Assembly: GCA_964416305.1 (NCBI GenBank)
Contig: CAYQDM010000001.1
Span: 1 to 64,000 of the forward strand
Reading direction: 5' to 3'
DNA: 64,000 nt
Source of the DNA: Acidaminobacter sp964416305
Lineage (GTDB): Bacteria; Bacillota; Clostridia; Peptostreptococcales; Acidaminobacteraceae
The stretch's first letter is position 1; the number at the start of each line of letters is the position of its first letter. Both the position numbers and the translations under genes were made by a program. This document shows, piece by piece, positions 6,919 to 16,083 of the stretch. The notes under the pieces are model-generated. The model was not told where the DNA came from and ran no database searches. It was given only the letters and a program-made list of their open reading frames with translations.

Positions 6919-9570
6919 CTACAAATTAATGCCTGTTTTACTTTCGCCTTTTTTAGCTTTAATGGCCGCCTGGGCAGCAGCCAGCTTGGCGATTGGTACG
7001 CGATAAGGCGAGCATGACACATATTCAAGGCCAATCTCGTGGCAGAATTCAACGGATTTTGGCTCTCCGCCATGTTCACCGCAAATACCGAGCTTAATCT
7101 CCGGCCGAGTTTGACGACCGAGCTCTATCGCCATCTTCATAAGTTTTCCAACGCCTTTCTGATCGATAGTTTGGAATGGATCTTTTTCAAAGATCTCCTT
7201 ATGACGATATTCCGACAAGAATTTTCCGGCGTCATCTCTTGAAAAGCCAAGAGTCATTTGTGTCAAGTCATTGGTGCCAAAGGAGAAGAATTCAGCATGC
7301 TTGGCAATATCATCCGCCAACAGCGCAGCCCGAGGCACTTCGATCATGGTGCCGACTTTATAGTCAACCTCAACGCCTTGTTCAGCTAAAACCTTATCAG
7401 CAGTCGTTCTTACAAGCAAGTCCAGAATCTCCAGTTCTTTTTCAAACCCAACCAGCGGAATCATGACCTCCGGTTTGACTTTCAATCCCAGACGCTTGAC
7501 TACATCTGCCACAGCTTCGAACATTGCCCTGACCTGCATTTCATAGATCTCAGGATAGGTGATAGCCAAACGGCAGCCGCGATGACCCAGCATAGGGTTA
7601 AACTCTTTCAAATCATTGACAACAGATTTCAGCTCAGCAGCTGATATTTTCATATCCTTAGCCAACGCTTCAATGTCCTTGTCTTCATGAGGCAGGAATT
7701 CATGCAGTGGAGGATCCAGAAGGCGGATCGTGACCGGCCGCTCGCCCATTGCTTCAAAGATGCCTATAAAGTCACTCTTCTGAAATGGCAGCAGATGATT
7801 CAGCGCTTCCTTGCGTTCTTCATAAGTCTTCGAAACGATCATGCGGCGAACGACCGGAATGCGCTCTTCTTCGAAGAACATATGCTCCGTCCTGCAAAGG
7901 CCAATCCCTTCCGCACCGAATTTAACCGCGACTTTTGAATCTCTGGGATTATCAGCATTTGTTCTCACTTTAAGAACTCTGTGTTTGTCCGCCCAACCCA
8001 TAAGTTTGCCAAAGTTCCCGGTCAACTCGACTTCCTTTGTCTTGATCTTTCCAAGAAAGACTCGGCCATTATTGCCATCCAGCGAGATGTATTCGCCTTC
8101 TTTGACAATCAGCCCATTCACATGGAATTGCTTTGCATATTCTTCCACTTTAATCTCACCGCATCCGGCGACACAACATTTGCCCATGCCGCGGGCCACG
8201 ACAGCAGCGTGAGAGGTCATACCCCCACGGGAAGTCAGAATTCCAACACAGCTGACCATACCTTCAATGTCCTCAGGTGAGGTTTCCTGTCTCACCAAAA
8301 CTGCAGGAATTCCTTTAGCTTGTGCCGCAACGACATCCTCAGCACTGAAGAATACTTGACCACAGGCTGCACCCGGAGAGGCCGGCAAGCCTTTGGCGAT
8401 TTCCCTTGCATTTGCGAGATCTACGTCATCAAAAGTTGGATGGAGCAACTGATCAATTTGTTCTGGCTGCAGTCTCATGATTGCAGTCTCCTCGTCAATA
8501 AGTCCCTCTTCAACGAAATCAACTGCAATGTTGACAGCTGCAGGTGCCGTCCGCTTGCCATTTCTTGTCTGCAGCATGAACAGAGTGCCGCGCTCTATTG
8601 TAAACTCAATGTCCTGCATATCTTTATAATGCTGTTCCAGTTTAGTGGAAATCTCTCTGAATTGCTTATATACCTCAGGCATGATGACCTTAAGTTCAGA
8701 AATTGGTCTGGGTGTTCGAATGCCAGCGACGACATCCTCTCCCTGAGCGTTAAGCAAAAATTCACCAAAGAAGGCCGGATCACCTGTTGAGGGATTGCGC
8801 GTGAAAGCGACGCCCGTTCCGGAGGTCTCACCCATGTTTCCAAAAACCATTTCTTGAATATTGACAGCGGTTCCAAGATTATGCGGGATGTCGTTCAAAT
8901 TTCTATAAATATTTGCGCGAGGATTGTCCCAGGATTCGAAGACGCTGTTGACCGCCATGATCAACTGAACTGCCGGATCCTGCGGAAACGGCTTTCTGGT
9001 TTCTTTTTGAACAATGTCCTTATATGTCTTGACTAAGGCTTTCAAGTGCTCCACTGTCAACTCTGTATCATAAGTAAGTCCATTGCTGCGTTTGGCTGCG
9101 TCTAAAGCATGCTCAAAATTGTATTTGGCGACCTTTAAAACAACGTCGCTGAACATTTGAATAAATCTTCGATAACTGTCGTAAGCGAATCTTGGATTCC
9201 CTGTCAACGCAGCCAATCCCTCGACTGTCTCATCATTCAGTCCCAAGTTCAGAATAGTATCCATCATGCCTGGCATGGAGAAGACAGAACCGGAGCGAAC
9301 AGACACCAACAGAGGATTTTCTGCATTGCCTAAAGACTTTGCGGTTATGGCTTCAAGTTTCTTAAGGTATTCAAAGATCTGCGCGTTGACGTCTTCGCCC
9401 AAAGATTTTCCGGTTTCATAATAGGCGTTGCATGCCTCTGTCGTGATCGTAAAACCATTTGGCACCGGGAGTCCAATGCGTTTCATTTCGGCCAAATTGG
9501 CGCCTTTTCCACCTAAGAGTGACTTCATATCCGCGTTGCCTTCCTCAAAAAAATAAACCCATTTTTTCAT
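6919..9570 (-). CDS. ppdK: Pyruvate, phosphate dikinase
   Basis: PPDK interconverts pyruvate, ATP and phosphate with PEP, AMP and pyrophosphate, and serves gluconeogenic or energy-saving glycolytic flux in anaerobes. The product is 883 aa, the usual length. The N-terminal ATP-grasp domain begins KKWVYFFEEGNADMKSLLGG. The phosphohistidine domain has GGMTSHAAVVARGMGKC (about residue 450). The C-terminal PEP/pyruvate barrel has GTNDLTQMTLGFSRDD and CGEHGG. The start is the ATG after GAGGTGAGTAAA, since the GTG three codons earlier is part of the ribosome-binding site. It follows ppsR by 10 bp, in one operon with its regulator and a CBS-HTH gene. Confidence 0.97.
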   Translation of the reverse strand: MKKWVYFFEEGNADMKSLLGGKGANLAEMKRIGLPVPNGFTITTEACNAYYETGKSLGEDVNAQIFEYLKKLEAITAKSLGNAENPLLVSVRSGSVFSMPGMMDTILNLGLNDETVEGLAALTGNPRFAYDSYRRFIQMFSDVVLKVAKYNFEHALDAAKRSNGLTYDTELTVEHLKALVKTYKDIVQKETRKPFPQDPAVQLIMAVNSVFESWDNPRANIYRNLNDIPHNLGTAVNIQEMVFGNMGETSGTGVAFTRNPSTGDPAFFGEFLLNAQGEDVVAGIRTPRPISELKVIMPEVYKQFREISTKLEQHYKDMQDIEFTIERGTLFMLQTRNGKRTAPAAVNIAVDFVEEGLIDEETAIMRLQPEQIDQLLHPTFDDVDLANAREIAKGLPASPGAACGQVFFSAEDVVAAQAKGIPAVLVRQETSPEDIEGMVSCVGILTSRGGMTSHAAVVARGMGKCCVAGCGEIKVEEYAKQFHVNGLIVKEGEYISLDGNNGRVFLGKIKTKEVELTGNFGKLMGWADKHRVLKVRTNADNPRDSKVAVKFGAEGIGLCRTEHMFFEEERIPVVRRMIVSKTYEERKEALNHLLPFQKSDFIGIFEAMGERPVTIRLLDPPLHEFLPHEDKDIEALAKDMKISAAELKSVVNDLKEFNPMLGHRGCRLAITYPEIYEMQVRAMFEAVADVVKRLGLKVKPEVMIPLVGFEKELEILDLLVRTTADKVLAEQGVEVDYKVGTMIEVPRAALLADDIAKHAEFFSFGTNDLTQMTLGFSRDDAGKFLSEYRHKEIFEKDPFQTIDQKGVGKLMKMAIELGRQTRPEIKLGICGEHGGEPKSVEFCHEIGLEYVSCSPYRVPIAKLAAAQAAIKAKKGESKTGINL

Positions 9571-9580
9571 TTTACTCACC

Positions 9581-10396
9581 TCATATCAGCATATTTTTTT
9601 TCATGATCTCTACAATGATATTCGCAGTTTCCTCTACCGCTTTGGTTGAAACGTCGATCACCGGACAGCCAAGCTTTTTCATCAATTTGTCCGAATACTC
9701 CAGTTCCTCAAGGATACGGCCCAAGTCCGCGTAAGAGGCGTGGCTGTCGAGGCCAAGTGCTTTTAATCGTTCCTGGCGGATTTCATTCAACTTATACGGA
9801 TTCGTGGTCAATCCAATGATTCGATTGGAAGGGACTTCATAAAGTTCGTCTGGTACAGGTACCTCGGGCACCAGAGGGATATTGGCAACCTTGATGTTTT
9901 TATGTGCCAGATACATGCTCAGAGGCGTTTTCGACGTTCTGCTGATTCCTATCAACACAAGATCCGCTTTTTTAACACCTCTTGGATCTTTCCCGTCGTC
10001 ATATTTAACCGCAAATTCGACGGCTTCAACTTTCTTGAAATAGCGCTCATCCAGCCTATGAACGAGTCCCGGCTCACCGGCTGGCTTCACTCCGAGAAAA
10101 TTTGAGAAAACACCCACGAGTGGAAGCAGCAGATCCACAGTTGGAATATCGAGTTTTTTGCATTCCTCTGCCAGCTTGTCTCTGAGATATTCGAGAACAG
10201 TTGTTATCAGGATGACTGAACGGTGAGCTGAAGCCTCTTCGACGATCTCCATGATCTGTTCCTCGTTAGAGATAAAGGGATACCGTTTGATCTCATACTC
10301 ATTTCCACCAAACTGCTCAGCTGCAGCGCGCGCCATCATTTCGCCGGTTTCGCCGAGTGAGTCAGAGATGACATAGACATGATATTTCTTACTCAA
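9581..10396 (-). CDS. ppsR: PPDK regulatory protein (DUF299 kinase/phosphorylase)
   Basis: This bifunctional enzyme uses ADP to phosphorylate, and phosphate to dephosphorylate, the threonine next to the PPDK catalytic histidine, switching PPDK off and on. The 271-aa length is normal. The P-loop-like motif GISRTSKT is at residues 150-157. The TTG start overlaps the TGA of the CBS-HTH gene (TTGA), and a G-rich ribosome-binding site precedes it. Placement between a CBS regulator and ppdK matches the family's known context; the target is therefore PPDK rather than PEP synthase. In PPDK here the motif GGMTSHAAV keeps the threonine to be modified. Confidence 0.93.
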   Translation of the reverse strand: MSKKYHVYVISDSLGETGEMMARAAAEQFGGNEYEIKRYPFISNEEQIMEIVEEASAHRSVILITTVLEYLRDKLAEECKKLDIPTVDLLLPLVGVFSNFLGVKPAGEPGLVHRLDERYFKKVEAVEFAVKYDDGKDPRGVKKADLVLIGISRTSKTPLSMYLAHKNIKVANIPLVPEVPVPDELYEVPSNRIIGLTTNPYKLNEIRQERLKALGLDSHASYADLGRILEELEYSDKLMKKLGCPVIDVSTKAVEETANIIVEIMKKNMLI

Positions 10397-11052
10397 TCCA
10401 ATCCCCCCCCAAGTTTGTTGCCAATATCAACGAAGAGCTTTGTTATGTTGGTTTTCGAGAACCTTCCGACAATTCTGTATAAAATCTGACCATCTTTAAA
10501 AATTTCTTCAACAACCGGCAGTGCGTCAATCTCATGTTCCATGATTTTTCTCGCTGCCTCGACGACAGGATCCGTTGGTGCTACCGTCACGATATTTGGC
10601 ATTCTAGTCATGATGATACCCACAGGGATCTGATGAATATCACTTCCGCCAATAGCAGCTTTAAGTAAATCTTTCCTGGAAATTACGCCGGACAGATAAC
10701 GCGCTTCATTGGTGATAAAAATTGAGCCTACATCCTCAAGAAACATTGTGACCACAGCATCATACACAGAGGTGGTATCTGTGATAGCCACAGGCCTTGA
10801 TTTCAAATCTCCTACCCGGACTGCATTCAGGTAGTCCGCAATTTTCTGCCGTTCAACACTGCCGACATACATATACCCCACCTTTGGTTTGGCTTCCAGC
10901 ATGCCTGACATGGTCAGCAGATTCAAGTCCGCGCGAATCGCGGATCGCGTGACGTTTAGAAGACTCGCAATGTGTTCACTGGTGATAGGCCCTTGCGTCT
11001 TAACTATTTCAAGTATTTCATAGTGACGATTTTTAAGTTCTATATTAATCAC
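10393..11052 (-). CDS. CBS-domain HTH repressor, CcpN-like
   Basis: The 219-aa protein has an N-terminal winged helix (residues about 5-60, SEHIASLLNVTRSAIRADLN) followed by two CBS domains (about 83-135 and 145-205). This is the architecture of Bacillus CcpN, a repressor of gluconeogenic genes whose CBS pair senses nucleotides. Here it leads an operon with ppsR and ppdK, so autoregulation of that operon is likely. The start is GTG with a poor ribosome-binding site; a dyad AATGTG-13-CACATT just downstream of the promoter could be its operator. In Bacillus the DUF299 gene also lies beside ccpN. Ortholog identity is inferred, not proven. Confidence 0.88.
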   Translation of the reverse strand: MINIELKNRHYEILEIVKTQGPITSEHIASLLNVTRSAIRADLNLLTMSGMLEAKPKVGYMYVGSVERQKIADYLNAVRVGDLKSRPVAITDTTSVYDAVVTMFLEDVGSIFITNEARYLSGVISRKDLLKAAIGGSDIHQIPVGIIMTRMPNIVTVAPTDPVVEAARKIMEHEIDALPVVEEIFKDGQILYRIVGRFSKTNITKLFVDIGNKLGGGLD

Positions 11053-11065
11053 CCGCTTTCACTTT

Positions 11066-11124
11066 AATGTGATGCACTATTTAACACATTGAGACTATTC
11101 TACTACACTTTATAAGGGTTTGCA
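11066..11124 (-). promoter_or_regulatory. Promoter and operator-like dyad of the ppdK operon
   Basis: On the minus strand TGCAAA (11119-11124) and TAGAAT (11097-11102) form a 16-bp-spaced promoter. Inverted half-sites AATGTG and CACATT (11066-11071 and 11085-11090) begin at the predicted start site, a repressor-like position. The -35 is weak. Confidence 0.5.
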
Positions 11125-11190
11125 TCGTATTTTTCATAATATTTTTGTTTTTTTTCCCATACATTGACATAAATGAAAGCCTCAAAAAGG

Positions 11191-11254
11191 AAAGAGGAAA
11201 TCAGCGCAGCAAAAAGTCATGAACCAACTTAGTGCAAACGTTAATTTCCTCTTT
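11191..11254 (-). terminator. Long-loop hairpin terminator of glyS
   Basis: On the minus strand AAAGAGGAAAT pairs perfectly with ATTTCCTCTTT across about 42 nt; the loop can form AAGT/ACTT. CCTTTTTGAGG follows. It starts about 22 bp after the glyS stop codon. Confidence 0.65.
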
Positions 11255-11276
11255 TGATTTTATCCTGACAAATGTC

Positions 11277-12662
11277 TTAGAATTCCTGGCTCTGACGGAT
11301 CAGTTCCACCAATTCATCGATTGGCACTCTTTTTTGCGTCATTGTATCTCTGTCTCTGACAGTGACTTGGCCATCTTCAAGTGAGTCGAAATCAAAGGTA
11401 ATGCAAAACGGCGTTCCAATCTCATCATGCCTGCGATAACGCTTTCCTATGCTGCCAGAATCATCATAATCCACCATAAAGTGTTTGGAAAGCAGTTCAA
11501 AGACTTTAACCGCATCATCATTCAACTTCTTGGCAAGCGGAAAAATCGCTGCTTTAATTGGTGCAAGCGCAGGATGGAATCTCATAACCACACGCTCAGA
11601 ACCATCCTCAAGCGTCTCCTCTTCGTAAGCATCAACTAAGAATGCCAGCGTGACACGATCCGCGCCTAGTGATGGCTCTATGCAATATGGCACGTATTTC
11701 TCATTAGTCATTGGGTCGATATAACGAAGGTCTTCTCCGGAATGGGTCATATGTGCTTTAAGGTCAAAGTCCGTTCTGTCAGCGATCCCCCAAAGCTCTC
11801 CCCATCCAAACGGAAACAGGAATTCAATGTCCGTAGTGGCGTTGGAATAGTGGGAAAGCTCCTCTTTGGCATGGTCTCTGGAACGAATGGAAGTCTCCTT
11901 CATATTGAGGTTCTTCAGCCAATCCAGACAAAATTGCTTCCAATAATTGAACCATTCGAGATCCTCCCCAGGGGCGCAGAAAAATTCGAGTTCCATTTGC
12001 TCAAATTCCCGCGTCCTGAACGTAAAGTTGCCCGGTGTGATTTCGTTTCGGAAGGACTTGCCGACCTGGGCAATGCCAAAGGGCACTTTCTTTCTTGAAG
12101 ATCGTTGAACGTTCTTGAAGTTAACAAAAATCCCCTGAGCTGTTTCGGGCCGCAGGTAGATCTGGGTGCTGGAATCTTCGGTAACGCCCTGAAATGTTTT
12201 AAACATGAGGTTAAACTGACGAATCCCTGTAAAGTCCTTTTTTCCGCACTCCGGGCATTTAATGCCATGTTCCTGAATATATGCCTCCATTTGCTCTTTC
12301 GGCCAACCGTCTACGACGCCTTCCTGGCCTATTTCCATGAAATGATCTTCTATAAGTTTATCCGCCCTGAACCGAGCTTTACATGCCTTACAGTCCATCA
12401 ACGGATCAGCGAAGCCGCCCACGTGGCCAGAAGCCACCCATGCAGCCGGATTCATCAAAATTGCCGCATCCAGACCAACATTATACTTGGACTCTTGAAC
12501 AAACTTCTTCCACCAGGCCTTTTTAACATTATTCTTGAGTTCGACACCCAAGGGACCATAATCCCACGTATTAGCCAGACCACCATAAATTTCAGAGCCC
12601 GGAAAGACAAAGCCGCGGGTTTTGGATAATGAAACAATTTTTTCCATAGTGACTTTTGACAT
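11277..12662 (-). CDS. glyS: Glycyl-tRNA synthetase, single-chain dimer type
   Basis: This class II synthetase charges tRNA-Gly. The 461-aa product is the one-polypeptide (alpha2) form of eukaryotes, archaea and some bacteria, not the GlyQ/GlyS tetramer. It opens with FVFPGSEIYGGLANTWDYGP and has motif 2-like FRNEITPGNFTFRTREFEQ, then GIADRTDFDLKAHMTHSG and a C-terminal anticodon-binding domain (KLNDDAVKVFELL). The start is the ATG that follows AGGAGGG at eight bases; an in-frame ATG 11 codons upstream has no ribosome-binding site. Expression is controlled by the T-box leader upstream, so uncharged tRNA-Gly should turn it on. Confidence 0.96.
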   Translation of the reverse strand: MSKVTMEKIVSLSKTRGFVFPGSEIYGGLANTWDYGPLGVELKNNVKKAWWKKFVQESKYNVGLDAAILMNPAAWVASGHVGGFADPLMDCKACKARFRADKLIEDHFMEIGQEGVVDGWPKEQMEAYIQEHGIKCPECGKKDFTGIRQFNLMFKTFQGVTEDSSTQIYLRPETAQGIFVNFKNVQRSSRKKVPFGIAQVGKSFRNEITPGNFTFRTREFEQMELEFFCAPGEDLEWFNYWKQFCLDWLKNLNMKETSIRSRDHAKEELSHYSNATTDIEFLFPFGWGELWGIADRTDFDLKAHMTHSGEDLRYIDPMTNEKYVPYCIEPSLGADRVTLAFLVDAYEEETLEDGSERVVMRFHPALAPIKAAIFPLAKKLNDDAVKVFELLSKHFMVDYDDSGSIGKRYRRHDEIGTPFCITFDFDSLEDGQVTVRDRDTMTQKRVPIDELVELIRQSQEF

Positions 12663-12769
12663 CAGAAACCCTCCTGTACTGTAATGAATGATCACTTTTC
12701 AGAAACCTTAAAAATGTCGGTGCTATGAAGTTCAGATCCGCCCCTCACCGCCGGACTTTTCATCCTATC

Positions 12770-12967
12770 AAAAAAAGACCCTTTCATCCCGGTTAGGGAC
12801 GAAAGAGTCTATCTTCCGCGGTTCCACCCTAGTTGGCAAAATGCCCACTTTGAGATGATGCTCCAAAGCGCCTTCAAAGGGATTTCATACCGGACTCGCA
12901 CCTGACGCCGGCTCTCTTGAATGTCCTCACCTTTTACTATTCTTCTTCTCTGCACCCATTTGAATTT
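12770..12967 (-). promoter_or_regulatory. T-box riboswitch (glycine) of glyS
   Basis: The conserved T-box AGGGTGGAACCGCGG lies at 12816-12830 on the minus strand. Upstream is the stem I apical pattern AGAGAGCCGG...GGTGCGAGTCCGGTA, and downstream an intrinsic terminator (AGACTCTTTCGTCCC...GGGATGAAAGGGTCT then T7) at 12770-12810. A GGC triplet at 12870-12872, on the 3' side of stem I, is the probable specifier codon for glycine. Uncharged tRNA-Gly pairing to the T-box would favour the antiterminator. The rest of the 457-bp glyS upstream region holds only the promoter and the tail of the DUF4342 unit. Confidence 0.93.
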
Positions 12968-12973
12968 AAATGG

Positions 12974-13003
12974 ATTGTACCACAGGCTTCCCAAGCTTGT
13001 CCA
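12974..13003 (-). promoter_or_regulatory. Promoter of the glyS T-box leader
   Basis: On the minus strand TGGACA (12998-13003) and TACAAT (12974-12979) are separated by 18 bp. The predicted start near 12967 leaves a complete T-box leader. Confidence 0.7.
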
Positions 13004-13119
13004 GCCGGAAAATCCACACAATGATGTTTTTCAAAACAATGTTTAAAGCTGACTATGAAGGGACAAATTCAAAAATCTCGTCTTGAGATCTCTGTATGAA
13101 GTCGCTTCTAAAGATGACA

Positions 13120-13797
13120 CTACTTATGGTGGGCGTTTTTATGGCCCTTATGATCTTCTTCAACTGCACCGTCTTCCATAAAATGTCCTTCACCATAGTA
13201 GTGGTCGTCCACTTTCTCGTAGGACTTAATATCCTCTTCATCCACCACAATGGTAACCCCGTCAGGATCATGGGCAAACTCATCCCCCGGATCAACCCCA
13301 GCCTCAGAGTCACCGGATTTCTTCAGTTTATCCTTTACGTTCTGAACCGTTTTCTCAGTCGCATCAACAAAATTCTTGAAAGATTCCTCCGTCATGTCAT
13401 TGAGGTCGAGTACTTCACCGTTTTCCTTGACAACTTTAATGTGGCAACCTGTAGCAACTGCCGCGAGAATACCCGCAATTGTAGCTGTAGTAAATACCAG
13501 AGCGGCCACGCCGCCAGCAAGTACCGGTATATTCATGACTTGATTTTCGTTTTTAACCACGAGAATTCGAGTGATGACACCTTTGCTGACGAGTTCTCTC
13601 AACTTCTCGATCAAGTCCGTGCCGCGATTGATAAACTCGCTGCGCTGCTTTTCGCCCGTAGACTTCAGTGATTCAATATAGATCACAGCTTCAAGGACGT
13701 CTCCATTGCATATTTCCAAGGCTTCTTTGGCAAGTTTGTAATCCGCGTCCGTTCTGTTGCGGACCTCGTCGACCATTTCAATTGTAACTGTGCTCAT
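13120..13797 (-). CDS. DUF4342 domain membrane protein, unknown function
   Basis: A 225-aa protein of unknown role. Residues 1-50 (MVDEVRNRTDADYKLAKEAL, then NGDVLEAVIYIESL) form a UBA/Ts-like three-helix domain of the DUF4342 type. A basic segment (about 50-85) leads to one hydrophobic helix at about 90-120 (AGGVAALVFTTATIAGILAA). The C-terminal 100 residues are highly charged and acidic, ending in a His/Lys-rich tail. It would be a single-pass membrane protein. Start ATG follows GGAGAG at seven bases. It is 13 bp downstream of recO on the same strand, so probably co-transcribed with recO, mgtE and era. Binding of a protein partner by the UBA-like domain is only a guess. Confidence 0.8.
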   Translation of the reverse strand: MSTVTIEMVDEVRNRTDADYKLAKEALEICNGDVLEAVIYIESLKSTGEKQRSEFINRGTDLIEKLRELVSKGVITRILVVKNENQVMNIPVLAGGVAALVFTTATIAGILAAVATGCHIKVVKENGEVLDLNDMTEESFKNFVDATEKTVQNVKDKLKKSGDSEAGVDPGDEFAHDPDGVTIVVDEEDIKSYEKVDDHYYGEGHFMEDGAVEEDHKGHKNAHHK

Positions 13798-13810
13798 TTG
13801 ATCACTCTCC

Positions 13811-14632
13811 TCAAACTTTTCGTATAGCTTTCAGGAATTCCAAGCTCTTGTAGTCTTGATACCCCAAATGCTGCTTCATAAATCTCATACATAAGATATC
13901 CAATTTGCTGATGTATAAACGATTTATTTTTGTTCCCATCAAGACGTCAACGCTTTGCTTGCTGACATAATCCATTATGTTAAACAGCATGCGTCCGATC
14001 CGGTCATCACCATCCACCAGACAGTTGCTGCAAACTGCGCCACCCTCAGGAACGCTGAAGTCGACATGTGCCCCCTCGGCGCCGCAGCGGACACAGCGTT
14101 TGAGTTCGATTTCAAAGCCCATTGTCGCGAGAAGCTTTAGTTCATAGACTATTTTCACCCATTCCAAATCCAGCTGCAATCTCTGCTCTGACGTTGCCCC
14201 GCTTGAGCGCTCAGTTTCCACGTCTTCCGCTTCTTTTTTTTCCTTTTGCCGATGGTCATAGGCATTCAACCCTGTCAAAACCTCAGAAAGCAATTGAAAC
14301 AGCCTTTTGTTTTCTTCACCTTCCTGAAGCAGCTGCGAGGCCGTTTCGAGAAAATAAGCACCATACCCCATCAACATCAAATCCTCTTGAATATGACGAA
14401 AAGATTCGAGTATCTCCACGCTTCTGACACGGTTCCAGGATGCTCCGACATCCAGAACAAATTCCCCCAGCGTAAATGGCTGTGTCGTCGCAGCGATCAT
14501 AGACCTTGATGACTTTGCACCCTTTGCAATGGCCTTCAGCTTTCCGGATCGCTCTGTCATCAGGGTGACCAGCGCGTCATTGTCCTCCAGCTTGCGTTTG
14601 GACAAAACTATAGCTTTTGTCGTTAACAGCAT
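13811..14632 (-). CDS. recO: DNA repair protein RecO
   Basis: RecO anneals single-stranded DNA and helps RecR load RecA in the RecF pathway. The 273-aa product has the N-terminal OB-fold (LLTTKAIVLSKRKLEDNDAL) and a C-terminal zinc-binding set with CVRCG and VCSNC. The chosen start, MLLTTKA, lies 1 bp after the mgtE stop (TGATATG); an ATG seven codons earlier would sit inside mgtE and lacks a better ribosome-binding site. A charged, low-complexity insert at about 150-175 (RQKEKKEAEDVETERSSGA) is unusual for RecO. recO next to era is common in Firmicutes. Confidence 0.93.
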   Translation of the reverse strand: MLLTTKAIVLSKRKLEDNDALVTLMTERSGKLKAIAKGAKSSRSMIAATTQPFTLGEFVLDVGASWNRVRSVEILESFRHIQEDLMLMGYGAYFLETASQLLQEGEENKRLFQLLSEVLTGLNAYDHRQKEKKEAEDVETERSSGATSEQRLQLDLEWVKIVYELKLLATMGFEIELKRCVRCGAEGAHVDFSVPEGGAVCSNCLVDGDDRIGRMLFNIMDYVSKQSVDVLMGTKINRLYISKLDILCMRFMKQHLGYQDYKSLEFLKAIRKV

Positions 14633-14633
14633 A

Positions 14634-16019
14634 TCAGACCATCCACTTTCCAATAAGTACTGTCGCGAGGGAAAAATATATGGTGAGGCCCGTAATATCT
14701 ACGGTTGTCGAAATAAATGGTGCGGAGGCAACAGCAGGATCGACGCCGAGCTTTTTGAACACCATTGGCACAAGCGTTCCTATGGCGGCAGCAGTCAGAA
14801 TGTTTGAGAACATTGCAATACCGACGATCAAGCTGATCATCAGACTTCCGTTTGTCACAGCCGCTGCGACCCCAACAATTAAACTGCAGACAAGGCCCAC
14901 AATAAAACCCGTTGCTACTTCCAGCAGAAAGGTCCGCACGGCCTCTTTCCCTTCCACATAGCCTATGGCGATGCTTCTGACCGTTATGGTTGAGGATTGG
15001 GTTCCAACGTTGCCACCCATGCCTGCCAATAACGGCATAAACATAGCCAGGGCAGAATGGGCGTCCAGTGTGCCCTGATAACGCGCCACCACGTTCGCGG
15101 ACAACAGCCCGCCAAAGATCGTAATGACCAGCCAGGGCAGCCGGGAGCGCACAGAGCGTACAACCCGCAGCCAGGATGCGTCGTCTTCCTCGTAGATCTC
15201 AAGGTCTGAAGAGCCCGCGAACTTATAGATATCCTCAGTGGCTTCTTCCTCTATAACGTCGAGAATGTCGTCGACGGTTATGATGCCCTTGAGTTTCTCT
15301 TCTTTGTCTACGACCGGCATTACCATGAAGTCATATTTGGAAAAGAGTCTGGCAACCTCTTCCTGGTCCTCATCATCATAAACAGAGATGACATTGTCAT
15401 TCATGATTTCGCTGATCTTCGTGTCCGGCGGCGCCACAATGAGCTGACGCAGGGATATGACCCCCGTCAGGACGCCCTCCTCATTTGTCACAAAGACATA
15501 ATAAATGGTTTCAGCGCCGGGTGCATGATGCCTGAGGTAGGTGATCGCTTCGTCAATGGTCATTTCGGTGGTAAGAGTGACGTAGTCCTTCGTCATTCTG
15601 CCGCCGGCGGAGTCCTCATCATATTCCAAAAGAGTCTCAACCTCGGAGGCAATCTCCTCATCCATATAGGACAGCAGTTCTTCCTGCTTTTCCTCAGTCA
15701 GTCCCGAAAGTTTGTCGACTATGTCGTCCTGGGCCATATTATCTATGACACGAGACCTCTTATCTTCATCCATACCCTCGATCAATTCAGAGAATAGTTC
15801 GGAACCAACTTCCTCAAGAACCTCAGAGGCGTCCTCAAAGTCCAGCAATTCAAAATAAGCCTGCCTGTGTTCCTCGCTGAGTTCCTCGAGAATTTCAGCC
15901 CGGTCGGCATAGTGCAGCTTTTCATCCAATGTTCGTACAGCTTCATAAGCCCCAAGCTCGAGGAGCTCTACCAACTGTTTTATCAATTCCTCTTGTTCGA
16001 TCTCCTGAAGATTTGCCAT
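14634..16019 (-). CDS. mgtE: Magnesium transporter MgtE
   Basis: A 461-aa Mg2+ channel of the MgtE family. The acidic N-domain of superhelical repeats occupies about residues 1-130. Two CBS domains follow (about 135-255), which in the family sense Mg2+ and gate the pore. The last 180 residues hold five membrane helices, with the signature PLLAGMGGNVGTQSSTITVRS in the pore region. The start ATG follows GGGGGTGACGT. The gene is inserted between era and recO. The absence of an M-box leader in the 64-bp gap to era suggests regulation by gating rather than by transcript. Confidence 0.95.
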   Translation of the reverse strand: MANLQEIEQEELIKQLVELLELGAYEAVRTLDEKLHYADRAEILEELSEEHRQAYFELLDFEDASEVLEEVGSELFSELIEGMDEDKRSRVIDNMAQDDIVDKLSGLTEEKQEELLSYMDEEIASEVETLLEYDEDSAGGRMTKDYVTLTTEMTIDEAITYLRHHAPGAETIYYVFVTNEEGVLTGVISLRQLIVAPPDTKISEIMNDNVISVYDDEDQEEVARLFSKYDFMVMPVVDKEEKLKGIITVDDILDVIEEEATEDIYKFAGSSDLEIYEEDDASWLRVVRSVRSRLPWLVITIFGGLLSANVVARYQGTLDAHSALAMFMPLLAGMGGNVGTQSSTITVRSIAIGYVEGKEAVRTFLLEVATGFIVGLVCSLIVGVAAAVTNGSLMISLIVGIAMFSNILTAAAIGTLVPMVFKKLGVDPAVASAPFISTTVDITGLTIYFSLATVLIGKWMV

Positions 16020-16083
16020 ACGTCACCCCCGAGCCTTGTTTCTTTGAAAGGCATTCAATAATAAAACCAAGATCTGTTTGGGG

